Shown one piece after another: positions 9,215-16,869 of a stretch of DNA of 64,000 nucleotides. A program made the translations under genes and the position numbers. The stretch covers positions 384,876-448,875 of the forward strand of contig NZ_KE150458.1 in the NCBI RefSeq assembly GCF_000411455.1, in the 5' to 3' direction. Below the pieces are notes generated by a model. The model saw only the letters and a list, made by a program, of their open reading frames with translations. It was not told where the DNA came from and ran no database searches. This stretch comes from Microbacterium sp. oral taxon 186 str. F0373. GTDB lineage: Bacteria > Actinomycetota > Actinomycetes > Actinomycetales > Microbacteriaceae. Position 1 is the first letter of the stretch. The number at the start of each line of letters is the position of its first letter.

Positions 9215-9231
9215 TGTGGATAAAAACCACA
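9215..9231 (+). promoter_or_regulatory. Inverted repeat upstream of abiE, likely AbiEi operator
   Basis: TGTGG (9215-9219) and CCACA (9227-9231) flank the 7-nt spacer ATAAAAA, in an A/T-rich island unlike its surroundings, 34 bp before the abiEi ATG. AbiEi antitoxins characterised elsewhere repress their own promoter by binding inverted repeats, so this is the natural candidate. An AAGGA ribosome binding site lies 8 nt before the ATG. Confidence 0.5.
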
Positions 9232-9264
9232 CATAGAAAAGTCGTCTGTGCAAGGATTATATCC

Positions 9265-9855
9265 ATGAAGGAGTTGGACGAGTCGCTCCCGTCGACGTTC
9301 ACGACGGAGACCTCGCGGGCGCACGGTGTGCATCCGCGAGACTTGTATGCCTGGCGAGATGGCGGGCGGATCATCGAACTCTCGCGCGGGGTCTTCCGTC
9401 GAGCAGACGCGCCCCCGGCGTCGTACCCCGACATGATTGCCGTGGCGCACCGCGCTCCTCGCGCGATCGTGTGCTGCGTCTCGGCGGCAGCGATCCATGA
9501 CCTGACGGACGAGATGCCCTCGTTAGTGCAGATCGCGGTTCCCAAGCGGTCGCATACGCCGATAATCACCTACCCTCCGGTGATGGTGTTCCGCTTCGAC
9601 GAAGCCGTTTTCGAACTCGGGCTGACGTCGTTCGAGGCGGGGCCGGGAGAGTCGGTACGCATCTACGACGCTGCGAGGACGGTGGTGGATCTCATGCGGT
9701 TCCGGAAGCGCCTTGGCGAGCCGATCGCGCACGCCGCGCTTTACCGATACCTGGCCGCACCGCACTCGAAACCGGCACTGCTGTTGGACTACGCGGAGGC
9801 GCTGGGGACGTTTGGGCCGATGCGCGCTGCGCTCGATGTCGCGAGCGCCCGATGA
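9265..9855 (+). CDS. abiEi: AbiEi-family antitoxin (type IV toxin-antitoxin)
   Basis: This 196-residue protein has the AbiEi layout: an N-terminal winged-helix segment (SRAHGVHPRDLYAWRDGG, then ELSRGVFRR) and a conserved C-terminal domain with AHRAPRAIVCCVSAAAIH and VQIAVPKRS. It should act as antitoxin to the nucleotidyltransferase encoded next and as autorepressor at the inverted repeat upstream. ATG 9265 is chosen for its AAGGA ribosome binding site; the open frame extends upstream but without family-like sequence. Its stop overlaps the next start (ATGA). AbiE pairs act by abortive infection and also stabilise mobile DNA. Confidence 0.85.
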   Translation: MKELDESLPSTFTTETSRAHGVHPRDLYAWRDGGRIIELSRGVFRRADAPPASYPDMIAVAHRAPRAIVCCVSAAAIHDLTDEMPSLVQIAVPKRSHTPIITYPPVMVFRFDEAVFELGLTSFEAGPGESVRIYDAARTVVDLMRFRKRLGEPIAHAALYRYLAAPHSKPALLLDYAEALGTFGPMRAALDVASAR

Positions 9856-10811
9856 GTAGGCCCACGCGAGAGAGCGCCGCAGGGCGCGCATACCTCGATC
9901 TGCAGAACCAGGCCCGCCGCCAGAAGCGCGGCACGCAGGAACTGCTCACGATGTACATCGTCGAGCGGTGGCTGTCGCGGATGTCGCGCTCACCGTATGC
10001 CGAGGACTTGATCCTGAAAGGCGGGATGCTGCTGGCTTCCTTCGGCACCCGCCGTCCCACGGTCGACGCCGACGCCCTCGCGCGCAACATGGCCTCCGAC
10101 GAAGAGACCGTCGCTCGCCGCGTCGCTGAGATCGCCGCGATCGAAGATCCAGACGACGGCGTGGAGTTCCTGCCTGAGACCGTGACCACCGCAGTGATCC
10201 GCGACGATGCCTTGTACTCCGGCGTGCGGGTGACGATGACGGCACGGCTCGCAACAGCGCAGGTCAAGCTGCGTCTTGACATCAACTTCGGCGACCCTGT
10301 CACTCCGGCCCCGCGAACAGTCGTGCTGCCGTCGCTGCGGCGGGACGCTCCGCCGATCCGCATCCTGGGCTACCCGATCGAGACGGTACTCGCGGAGAAA
10401 CTCGTCACCGCGATCGAACTGGGACGAGCGAACACGCGCGTGCGTGACTTCGCGGACATCCACCTCTTGACCGGCACACAGGCTCTCCAGTGCGGGGAAC
10501 TGCGTGACGCGCTCACGGCGACCGCAACTTTCCGCGGGACCACGTTGATTCCGTTGGTGCAGGCCACCGAGGGGCTCGCAGTGCTGCGCAACTCGACCTA
10601 TGTCGCCTACCGGAAGGGGCTCGGTGAGGCGGGCGCGAGTCTGCCGGCTAGGTTCTCCGACACCGTCGCTGCGGCTGCTGACTTCGTCGACCCGGTGCTC
10701 GACGGGCTCAACGCCAAAGCCGTCTGGAGCCCCGCCGAACGGAACTGGAACACGGCACCCGCCACACCATCCGTGCAGACAGAATCCGCTACAGGTAGGA
10801 CAGGTCTGTGA
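9852..10811 (+). CDS. abiEii: AbiEii-family nucleotidyltransferase toxin
   Basis: This 319-residue protein is the toxin half of the AbiE pair. It carries the DNA-polymerase-beta-like signature LKGGMLLASFGTRRPTVDAD (about residues 54-73), in which GG and the DxD pair are the expected nucleotide and metal ligands. A second AbiEii block, EKLVTAIELGRANTRVRDFADIHLL, follows near 182. Family members (AbiEii, MenT) transfer nucleotides onto RNA, for MenT onto tRNA ends, and stop growth; the target here is unknown. It overlaps abiEi by 4 bp. The last 25 or so residues look unconserved, and the gene ends about 190 bp before the tRNA-Gln fragment. Confidence 0.85.
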   Translation: MSRPTRESAAGRAYLDLQNQARRQKRGTQELLTMYIVERWLSRMSRSPYAEDLILKGGMLLASFGTRRPTVDADALARNMASDEETVARRVAEIAAIEDPDDGVEFLPETVTTAVIRDDALYSGVRVTMTARLATAQVKLRLDINFGDPVTPAPRTVVLPSLRRDAPPIRILGYPIETVLAEKLVTAIELGRANTRVRDFADIHLLTGTQALQCGELRDALTATATFRGTTLIPLVQATEGLAVLRNSTYVAYRKGLGEAGASLPARFSDTVAAAADFVDPVLDGLNAKAVWSPAERNWNTAPATPSVQTESATGRTGL

Positions 10812-10843
10812 CGGTTTCTGTCGGACCTGGCCGCAGCCGATCC

Positions 10844-10864
10844 GGTGACCAGATTGGTGACCAA
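10844..10864 (+). repeat. Short direct and inverted repeats near the island end
   Basis: GGTGACCA occurs at 10844-10851 and again at 10856-10863, and the second copy lies in the palindrome TTGGT-G-ACCAA (10854-10864). They lie in the non-coding 10812-11003 stretch just inside the tRNA-Gln fragment, where tyrosine integrases of tRNA islands place arm-type sites. That role is inference; nothing else is recognisable there. Confidence 0.35.
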
Positions 10865-11003
10865 AAACCCTCCCGAGTGGCACGAATCAGCCCGAATCAC
10901 TGCGTAGCTGTCGGTAGCCGGAGGTACACTTAACCCCATGAGATCCCTGAAATTACGGGGAACTCCACCGATTCGGGGCTTCGTTCGGACGGGCCAGGCG
11001 GCT

Positions 11004-11040
11004 CTCAGTTGTTCTTGGTTCGAGTCCAGGTACCCCAGCA
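11004..11040 (+). other. 3' fragment of tRNA-Gln, probable right attachment site
   Basis: This reads as the 3' end of a tRNA: T stem CTTGG (11014-11018), T loop TTCGAGT, T stem CCAGG (11026-11030), acceptor strand TACCCCA (11031-11037) and discriminator G. TACCCCA-G is the tRNA-Gln acceptor end, whose partner strand TGGGGTA is absent upstream, as are the D arm and the anticodon. A strong terminator follows. This is the arrangement at the far end of an island inserted into a tRNA 3' end, with the intact tRNA-Gln expected left of the window. Confidence 0.65.
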
Positions 11041-11048
11041 AGACAGAT

Positions 11049-11086
11049 AGCCCCGGAAATCCGCATCACGGCGGATCACCGGGGCT
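11049..11086 (+). terminator. Terminator behind the tRNA-Gln remnant
   Basis: AGCCCCGG (11049-11056) pairs with CCGGGGCT (11079-11086), and an inner stem ATCCGC/GCGGAT extends the hairpin. CTTGCTTTT follows. It presumably terminated the original tRNA-Gln gene and now marks where the chromosome resumes. Confidence 0.75.
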
Positions 11087-11099
11087 CTTGCTTTTGGGG

Positions 11100-11225
11100 A
11101 TGGAGATGCCCACCTTCTGTGCAGAGTGCGGAACGTCGCTCCCGCACCGACCCCTCGCGCGCGGCTGGGACGCTCTCGAGGCGGACTCCACGCGACGCAC
11201 GAGCAGCTGCGCCGCGATGCGATGA
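11100..11225 (+). pseudogene. Possible fragment of a zinc-ribbon protein
   Basis: A 41-codon frame encodes MPTFCAECGTSLPHRP (ATG 11106), which resembles the first knuckle of a zinc-ribbon protein, then runs out of similarity before a second CxxC pair. No ribosome binding site is visible. It may be the remnant of a chromosomal gene or chance coding. Otherwise the 11087-11271 stretch shows nothing recognisable. Confidence 0.25.
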
Positions 11226-11271
11226 TCGGCGGGCTCGTCTGACGCCGCCTCGGCGGGGGCGTCCTCGCAGA

Positions 11272-11277
11272 TAGGCT
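11272..11277 (+). promoter_or_regulatory. -10 element for a leaderless transcript (aldo/keto reductase)
   Basis: TAGGCT lies exactly 6 nt before ATG 11284, with no ribosome binding site between, so transcription should start at or next to the start codon. No clear -35 is visible. Confidence 0.5.
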
Positions 11278-11283
11278 CGACGC

Positions 11284-12297
11284 ATGGCTCCCGCACGCTC
11301 CTCCCTCCCGCATCGCGCACTCGGCCGCACCGGCCGCGACGTGTCCGTGATCGGTCTGGGCACGTGGCAGCTGGGCGCCGATTGGGGCGATGTCTCCGAC
11401 GAAGACGCGGCGGCGGTGCTCGCGGCATCCGTCGACGCCGGCGTCACCCTCTTCGACACCGCAGACGTCTACGGGGACGGGCGCTCGGAGCAGATCATCG
11501 GCCGCTTCCTCGCGACGCACCCCGGTCACGGCATCACGGTCGCGACGAAGATGGGGCGTCGGCAGGAGCAGCGCGCCGAGAACTACACGGCGGACAACTT
11601 CCAGGTGTGGACGGACCGCTCTCGCCGCAACCTCGGCGTCGAGACACTCGACCTCGTTCAGCTGCACTGCCCGCCGACGGCCGTTCTCGACGACGAGCGC
11701 ACCTTCGATGCCCTCGACGGTCTCGTCGATGCCGGAGCCATCGCGGCATACGGGGCATCGGTCGAGACGGTCGCCCAAGGCCTGCGTGTCCTCGGTCGAC
11801 CCGGGCTGGCGAACGTGCAGATGATCATCAACCCGTTCCGCCTGAAGCCGCTGGACGAGTTCCTGCCCGCCGCGGCCGACGCGGGCGTGGCGGTCCTCGC
11901 CCGCGTGCCGCTGGCGAGCGGTCTGCTGTCGGGCCGTTACACCACCGCCACGACCTTCTCCGACGCCGATCACCGCTCCTACAACCGCGAGGGCCAGGCG
12001 TTCGATAAGGGAGAGACGTTCTCGGGGGTCGATTTCGAGACCGGCGTGGCGGCCGCGACGGAGCTGTCCGCGGCGCTTCCGGACGGCGTGAGCCTCCCGG
12101 CGGCCACACTCGCGTGGATCGTGGCGCAGCCCGGTGTGACCGCGGTGATCCCCGGAGCGCGCACTCCGGCACAGGCCACGGCGAATGCCGCCGCAGCGTC
12201 GGCCTTGGACGATCCAGTGGCGTACGCCGCTTTCGATGCGGCCGTGCACGAGGTCTACGATCGCCGCCTGCGCGGAGCCATCCACCCTCAGTGGTGA
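11284..12297 (+). CDS. Aldo/keto reductase
   Basis: This 337-residue NADPH-dependent oxidoreductase has the AKR (beta/alpha)8 signature. The catalytic tetrad is visible as Asp58 and Tyr63 in FDTADVYG, Lys89 in ATKMG and His128 in QLHCPP. The C-terminal cofactor-binding block is IPGARTPAQATANAAA. The substrate cannot be deduced. The gene stands alone: it is the first chromosomal gene after the island and is followed after 68 bp by an unrelated membrane protein with its own promoter. The start at ATG 11284 is supported by the -10 element 6 nt upstream. Confidence 0.9.
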   Translation: MAPARSSLPHRALGRTGRDVSVIGLGTWQLGADWGDVSDEDAAAVLAASVDAGVTLFDTADVYGDGRSEQIIGRFLATHPGHGITVATKMGRRQEQRAENYTADNFQVWTDRSRRNLGVETLDLVQLHCPPTAVLDDERTFDALDGLVDAGAIAAYGASVETVAQGLRVLGRPGLANVQMIINPFRLKPLDEFLPAAADAGVAVLARVPLASGLLSGRYTTATTFSDADHRSYNREGQAFDKGETFSGVDFETGVAAATELSAALPDGVSLPAATLAWIVAQPGVTAVIPGARTPAQATANAAAASALDDPVAYAAFDAAVHEVYDRRLRGAIHPQW

Positions 12298-12353
12298 GAT
12301 GCGCTCATAGGCTTCCCTCAGCCCCCGCCGAGCGGGCGCCGAAGCGCCGCGCC

Positions 12354-12359
12354 TAGCGT
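12354..12359 (+). promoter_or_regulatory. -10 element for a leaderless transcript (glycosyltransferase)
   Basis: TAGCGT lies 6 nt before GTG 12366, the spacing seen at many other genes in this window. It supports GTG 12366 over ATG 12372 as the start. Confidence 0.45.
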
Positions 12360-12365
12360 CGGCCC

Positions 12366-14300
12366 GTGCCGATGACACCCGCCCTCCCGCGGTGGTGGCG
12401 CGAGCCCTGGTGGGCGCGCGTCACCCTTGCCGCAATCCTGGTCGCTTTCGCCGTCCTTACGGCGTGGAATCTGGCCCGCGGCGGCGACTTCTCTTTCTAC
12501 GAAGCATCCGCGCGTTCGATGTCGCAGTCCTGGCAGGCACTGCTGTTCGGTGCTTTCGATCCCGCCGCCACGGTCACCCTCGACAAGCTGAGCGGCTTCG
12601 CCGTCCCGCAGGCGTTGAGCGTTCGCCTGTTCGGCATGTCGACCTCCGCGCTGGCGCTTCCGCAGGTGATCGAGGGGCTGGTCACGGTGTTCGCCTGCGC
12701 GCTGATCGGTCTGCGGTGGCGCGGTCGTGCGGTCGGGCTCATGGCGGCGGCTGCCGCGGCATCCACGCCCATCTTCGTCTCGATGTTCGGTCATCCCATG
12801 GAAGACGGACTCCTCACGATGTCGCTCGCGGTGGCGGTGCTGTGGTGGCAGCGCGCCGTGCTGACGAAGCGATGGTGGCCGCTGTTGTGGGCCGGGCTGT
12901 TCATCGGCGTCGGCTTCCAGGCGAAGATGATGCAGGCCTGGTTCGTGCTCCCCGCCCTGCTCATCGGGACCCTGATCGCCGTCGGCGGCCGCTGGCCGCA
13001 GCGCCTGGCTCGAGTCGGTGCGCTGCTCGGGAGCGCGGTCCTGGCCTCGCTGTCATGGATGCTGATGATGCAGCTCGTTCCCGCAGCGTCGCGTCCGTTC
13101 GTCGACGGCTCGACCGACAACAACGTCTTCGCGATGGTCTTCGGCTACAACGGCATCGATCGTCTCTTCCCGAACGCGATCGACGGTGCCGTCCGCAGCG
13201 GCGGCGGGACGCAAACGGCGTCCGGCGCCGCAGCGGCGGTGACGAAACTGATCGATCCGCTGTATCTCGGGCAGATCGGGTGGCTGTACCCGGCTGCGCT
13301 GTTCGGTGTCGGGCTGGGTGTGTGGTCGCTGGTGCGGACGTGGCGCGGTCGGAGCAGACCTCGGCCCGTGTCGCCGGCGACGGCGATGTTCGTCGTCCTG
13401 GTCGTGTGGCTGGTCACGGGTGCCGCGATCCTCTCGGCGGCACGCATGCCCCACACGGCATATCTGTCTGCGATCGGGGTGCAGCTGGCGTTGCTCGCGG
13501 CCTTCGCGGTCGATGAGGCGGTTCGGCTCCGCCGTGCACCGGGCCGGGCCGGACGGCTCGTCCTGCCGATGCTGACCGTGGTCCAGCTGTCGTGGTGCGT
13601 GGTGCTGGCCGTCGTGACGGGGATGCCTCGTCCCCTGTGGATCGCGATGATCGGCGTCACTGCGGGAATGTGCGCGCTCGTTGTCGCGAGTGCTCTGCGG
13701 ACACCGTGGCGCCGACGCCTCGGCCGCACGATCGCCCTCGCCGCGGCGGTCGCGGTTCTGGCAGGACCCGCGCTCTTCGCCGTGCAGGTGGTGGATGCCG
13801 CGCGCGACGGCAGCGGGGGAGACGCGTACGTCGGCGTGAAGCACGACGACCCTCGCGCCGCCGTGGCGGCCTCGTTCCGGCCGTCACCACCGCAGGTCTG
13901 GGGCGGTGCGCCGGGGATCACGCCGCCGCTGGTGGAGCTCGTCGCCGCGGCCCGTGCGGCGGGAGGAGGGCGCGATGGCGCGCCGCTGTTCCTGACGGAC
14001 TCGTGGAGCATCGCGGCTCCGGTCATCGACGCGACCGGCGATGAGGTGCTCACCGATGGCGGCTACTCCGGTCAGGCGGTCGTCTTCACCGCGGCCGAGA
14101 TCACCGCGAAGATCCGCACCGGGGTGCACCTGATCGTCGTCAGGGATCACACCCCCAAGGGCGATCAGGTCGCCAACGCCGTGCGCGCCGCGTCTTGTCG
14201 GACGCTGCACACCTGGCCATCCGCACCGGCCGGCTCCCACACGAAGTCGACCTCGTCCGGCGGCGGAGCGGGCGGGTTCACGCTCTACTCCTGCTCCTGA
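12366..14300 (+). CDS. GT39-type integral membrane glycosyltransferase
   Basis: This 644-residue polytopic protein resembles the ArnT/PMT-like group of lipid-linked sugar transferases. A first transmembrane helix (about 17-37) is followed by a loop with acidic residues (GGDFSFYEASAR) and TLDKLSG (71-77), the counterpart of the TLDKPP motif typical of bacterial family members. HPMEDGLL lies near 143-150, and about ten more hydrophobic segments follow. The C-terminal 170 residues form an extracytoplasmic domain rich in Ala and Gly, ending in a Gly/Ser stretch. It probably moves a sugar from a polyprenyl phosphate onto a cell-envelope acceptor; neither is known. The last 16 bp overlap the convergent HEAT-like gene. 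Confidence 0.82.
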   Translation: MPMTPALPRWWREPWWARVTLAAILVAFAVLTAWNLARGGDFSFYEASARSMSQSWQALLFGAFDPAATVTLDKLSGFAVPQALSVRLFGMSTSALALPQVIEGLVTVFACALIGLRWRGRAVGLMAAAAAASTPIFVSMFGHPMEDGLLTMSLAVAVLWWQRAVLTKRWWPLLWAGLFIGVGFQAKMMQAWFVLPALLIGTLIAVGGRWPQRLARVGALLGSAVLASLSWMLMMQLVPAASRPFVDGSTDNNVFAMVFGYNGIDRLFPNAIDGAVRSGGGTQTASGAAAAVTKLIDPLYLGQIGWLYPAALFGVGLGVWSLVRTWRGRSRPRPVSPATAMFVVLVVWLVTGAAILSAARMPHTAYLSAIGVQLALLAAFAVDEAVRLRRAPGRAGRLVLPMLTVVQLSWCVVLAVVTGMPRPLWIAMIGVTAGMCALVVASALRTPWRRRLGRTIALAAAVAVLAGPALFAVQVVDAARDGSGGDAYVGVKHDDPRAAVAASFRPSPPQVWGGAPGITPPLVELVAAARAAGGGRDGAPLFLTDSWSIAAPVIDATGDEVLTDGGYSGQAVVFTAAEITAKIRTGVHLIVVRDHTPKGDQVANAVRAASCRTLHTWPSAPAGSHTKSTSSGGGAGGFTLYSCS

Positions 14301-14998
14301 TGCGGCGTCACCGCCTCCAGAGAGAGCAGGCGCTTCTTGCGACGGTTCTCGCGAATGATCCAGGCGACGTCGGGGTCATCGCTGGACAGCGCGTGAAACG
14401 CGCGGAGTCCGGGGGCCGGGTCCGCGGCCACGGCGACGCTCCAGGCATAGCCCAAACACTGGCGGAGAGTCCGCACATCGGGGTCCCGTCGCCCCGGGGT
14501 GGGCAGCGCGCGGAGTGTGTCGGTGGCCTGCCTGCAGATCTCCACGGCGCGCGCGGCGGCGGATGATGATCGCAGCAGACGTGGCTCGCAGATCGCCGCG
14601 ACCGCTGCGCGTCGGACGAGCGGGCTCGCCGCCGTCGCCCAGGCGGCGACGAGCTCCGCCATCGCCGCGGGGTCGACGTCGCCCCAGAGCTGAAGGCCGA
14701 TCACGACACCTTCGCGCACACGCCACCGCGGATCCTGTGCGAGGCGACGCGCTCGCTTCTCGCTGTCGGGCGCGCCCGCATCGCGCCCGATCGCGGCGGC
14801 CGCGCACATGGTCGCGAACTCGCCGCCCGCGCGCACGAGCGCATCGATCTCCGACGCTCCGGCGATCCGCGCGGCCGCGACCACGAGGTCGAGGTTGGCG
14901 CGAGGTCCGGGCAGCTCCGACGCGCCCTCCAGCGTGGAGGCCCAGTCGTCGGCGTCGAGACGGCGCAGTCTCGCCGACCAGTCGATCGTGCTCGCCAT
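14285..14998 (-). CDS. HEAT-repeat-like protein of unknown function
   Basis: This 237-residue soluble protein is nearly all helical, with repeated Ala/Leu/Arg-rich helices and WRVREGVVIGLQLWG and PLVRRAAVAAICEPRLL segments that look like HEAT or DNA-alkylation-type repeats. I do not recognise a catalytic residue set, and the function is unknown. The C-terminus (RENRRKKRLLSLE) is basic. It runs convergently into the glycosyltransferase and is divergent to nothing upstream. Its start is set by TAGTCT 6 nt before the ATG. Confidence 0.7.
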   Translation of the reverse strand: MASTIDWSARLRRLDADDWASTLEGASELPGPRANLDLVVAAARIAGASEIDALVRAGGEFATMCAAAAIGRDAGAPDSEKRARRLAQDPRWRVREGVVIGLQLWGDVDPAAMAELVAAWATAASPLVRRAAVAAICEPRLLRSSSAAARAVEICRQATDTLRALPTPGRRDPDVRTLRQCLGYAWSVAVAADPAPGLRAFHALSSDDPDVAWIIRENRRKKRLLSLEAVTPHQEQE

Positions 14999-15004
14999 GG
15001 CGCG

Positions 15005-15010
15005 AGACTA
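15005..15010 (-). promoter_or_regulatory. -10 element for a leaderless transcript (HEAT-like gene)
   Basis: On the minus strand TAGTCT lies 6 nt before the ATG at 14998, with no ribosome binding site between them. Confidence 0.45.
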
Positions 15011-15072
15011 GCGCGCCACACGACGCGCCCACGTCGGTCGACACCGTGTCTATCCGGTGGGCGATGCCGCCC

Positions 15073-16734
15073 TCAGCGCTGACGCGTGAACACACCCAGG
15101 CCCGAGGGCTCCGCGATGTGCGGGTAGCGGTTGAGGTAGGTGAGCGTCGCGGTCGTCACCGCGCCGCCGGAACGTGCGAACACCACCGAGGACAGCGATC
15201 CCGGCAGCGCGTTCTCACCCGTGGGGACGTACGCCATGGTGTCGCCGTTCCATGGCGTGATGTCGAAGGTCGTCGCCTCCGTCGGCCCCAGCGCTCCTCG
15301 TAGTCGACCGCCGGCCTCGGTGACCGTGAGCGTGCCGAAATACGCACTGGTATAGGTGCCGACATAGTCCGATGCGGGAGCGGATGCCGCGGCATCCGTC
15401 GGCGGGCGCCGGCCGGCGAGGTCGCCCGACGGCGCGTTGAAACCGGCGAAGAAGCCGTGCATCGTGTCGACCCAGTCCCGGGACTGGTGCCCGTACATCA
15501 CCTCGTCGAGGAAGATCTGCACCACGGCTTCGGGCAGGCCGACCGGTGCACCGTTCGTCAGGACGACGATGCCGAGGTCGAGGTCGGGTACGAGAGTGGC
15601 GGCGGTGGCCGCGCCGAGGCCGAACGCGCCGGAATGGCTGAGCGTGACGCGGCCGCCCGCGGCGGATCCGACGTTGATGCCGAACCCGTAATGCCCCGGG
15701 CGCTGATCGAGGTCGCCGGCATGGGAGCTGACGATCTGGGCCGAGAGCGCCTGGTTCAGCGGGTCCGAGTTGATGAACGCCGACCCGTCTCGCGAGCCGT
15801 CGCTGAGGAGCAGCTGCATCCACGTCGCGAGATCGCGCACGTTCGAGGACACGCCGCCCGCGGGAGCTTCCGCGTCGGGGTCGCGATCGAACAGCGGTTG
15901 GAAGTCGTCCTCCGCGATGCGGGCGTGCAGCACCGCGTGATTCGGGGCGGAGAGGAAGTCGGCGTGGCTCGTGCTCGTCGAGGTCATTCCCAACGGGCTG
16001 AAGAGCAGTTCCTTCGACATCTGCTCCCAGCTCTGGCCCCGGGATGCGGCCACCGCCTCCGCGCCCGTCGTCAAACCGAAGTTCGAGTACTGGTACGTGG
16101 TCCGAAACGGTTGCAGGGGGATCTCGCTGAGGTGGGAGAGGATGTAGTTCCGGTCGAAGCCGAGATCCTCCAGATCATCGCCGCCTCCCGTCGGGATGCC
16201 GCTGCGGTGTGCGAAGAAGTCGCCGACGGTGATGTTCTGGGTCACGTAGTGGTCGGCGAGTGCGAGGCCCGGCATGAGCGTGTGCGCCGGTGTCGACCAG
16301 GTCAGCGACGGATCCTGGGTCATCGCCTTGGCGAGGATGGTGGCGGAGATCGGTTTGGACAGCGACGCGATCTGGAAGACCGTGTCGGCATCGACCTTCG
16401 CGCCGGTGGACTCATCGCGAACGCCGAAGCCGTTCGTGTACAGCACCGCGTCGTGAGATACGACCGCCACCGCCAGCCCCGGAACCTTCGACCGGCGCAA
16501 GGCATCGTCGATTTGTGACGGCAGCAGAGTGAGCGCCGCATCGACCGCTGCGGCGCGGTCCGTGTACAGCGCCACCACGTCCTGGTTGGGCCGGGTCCCG
16601 GTGTCCACGGCGACGGTCGACGATGGCGCAGGCCCTCCGCTGCAACTGCTCAGCGCGCAGGCGGCGAACCCCGCCGCTACGACGATGGCTGTCGCGCGCG
16701 TGACGCGGCGTCTCATCGTGCCGATCTGTCCCAT
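15073..16734 (-). CDS. Beta-lactamase-fold serine hydrolase lipoprotein
   Basis: This 553-residue secreted serine hydrolase belongs to the class C/AmpH/EstB-like group. A signal peptide ends in a lipobox (ALSSC, Cys31), so it should be anchored outside the membrane. Active-site motifs are SLSK (Ser124-Lys127), YSN (216-218) and a late HSG block (HSGAFGLG) that stands where KTG is found in penicillin-binding proteins. A C-terminal beta domain of about 120 residues follows, as in DUF3471 proteins. It may be a peptidase or esterase. ATG 16734 is chosen because AGGGGGA lies 5 nt upstream; the open frame continues upstream without signal-like sequence. It is divergent to the two-component system. 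Confidence 0.85.
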   Translation of the reverse strand: MGQIGTMRRRVTRATAIVVAAGFAACALSSCSGGPAPSSTVAVDTGTRPNQDVVALYTDRAAAVDAALTLLPSQIDDALRRSKVPGLAVAVVSHDAVLYTNGFGVRDESTGAKVDADTVFQIASLSKPISATILAKAMTQDPSLTWSTPAHTLMPGLALADHYVTQNITVGDFFAHRSGIPTGGGDDLEDLGFDRNYILSHLSEIPLQPFRTTYQYSNFGLTTGAEAVAASRGQSWEQMSKELLFSPLGMTSTSTSHADFLSAPNHAVLHARIAEDDFQPLFDRDPDAEAPAGGVSSNVRDLATWMQLLLSDGSRDGSAFINSDPLNQALSAQIVSSHAGDLDQRPGHYGFGINVGSAAGGRVTLSHSGAFGLGAATAATLVPDLDLGIVVLTNGAPVGLPEAVVQIFLDEVMYGHQSRDWVDTMHGFFAGFNAPSGDLAGRRPPTDAAASAPASDYVGTYTSAYFGTLTVTEAGGRLRGALGPTEATTFDITPWNGDTMAYVPTGENALPGSLSSVVFARSGGAVTTATLTYLNRYPHIAEPSGLGVFTRQR

Positions 16735-16857
16735 GAGCTTCCCCCTGCCGTGCGGCGACGATCCGTGTGCGAAGGCGTTCCGCTGGATCGACCATAGGGG
16801 AGAGCGCCGCCGGGAGGCCATGGACCTGGGTCCCGTTCGCGCAGACGTCGCCGGGAG

Positions 16858-16863
16858 TACGGT
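16858..16863 (+). promoter_or_regulatory. -10 element for a leaderless transcript (histidine kinase)
   Basis: TACGGT lies 6 nt before ATG 16870. The 135-bp gap to the divergent serine hydrolase must hold both promoters. Confidence 0.4.
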
Positions 16864-16869
16864 CGACGC

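Noticed and set aside
10966-11040. A complete tRNA-Gln gene
   Set aside because: The T arm and 3' acceptor are perfect, but TGGGGTA, the D arm and an anticodon arm are missing from the preceding 75 bases.
1-11040. A CRISPR array or cas genes within the defence island
   Set aside because: No regularly spaced repeats and no Cas1/Cas2 or effector motifs are visible in any frame.
10607-11041. A 144-codon minus-strand frame starting MLGYLDSNQEQ
   Set aside because: It is the antisense of the tRNA fragment and the end of abiEii. GYLDSNQE-type starts are a common artefact of translating tRNA antisense.
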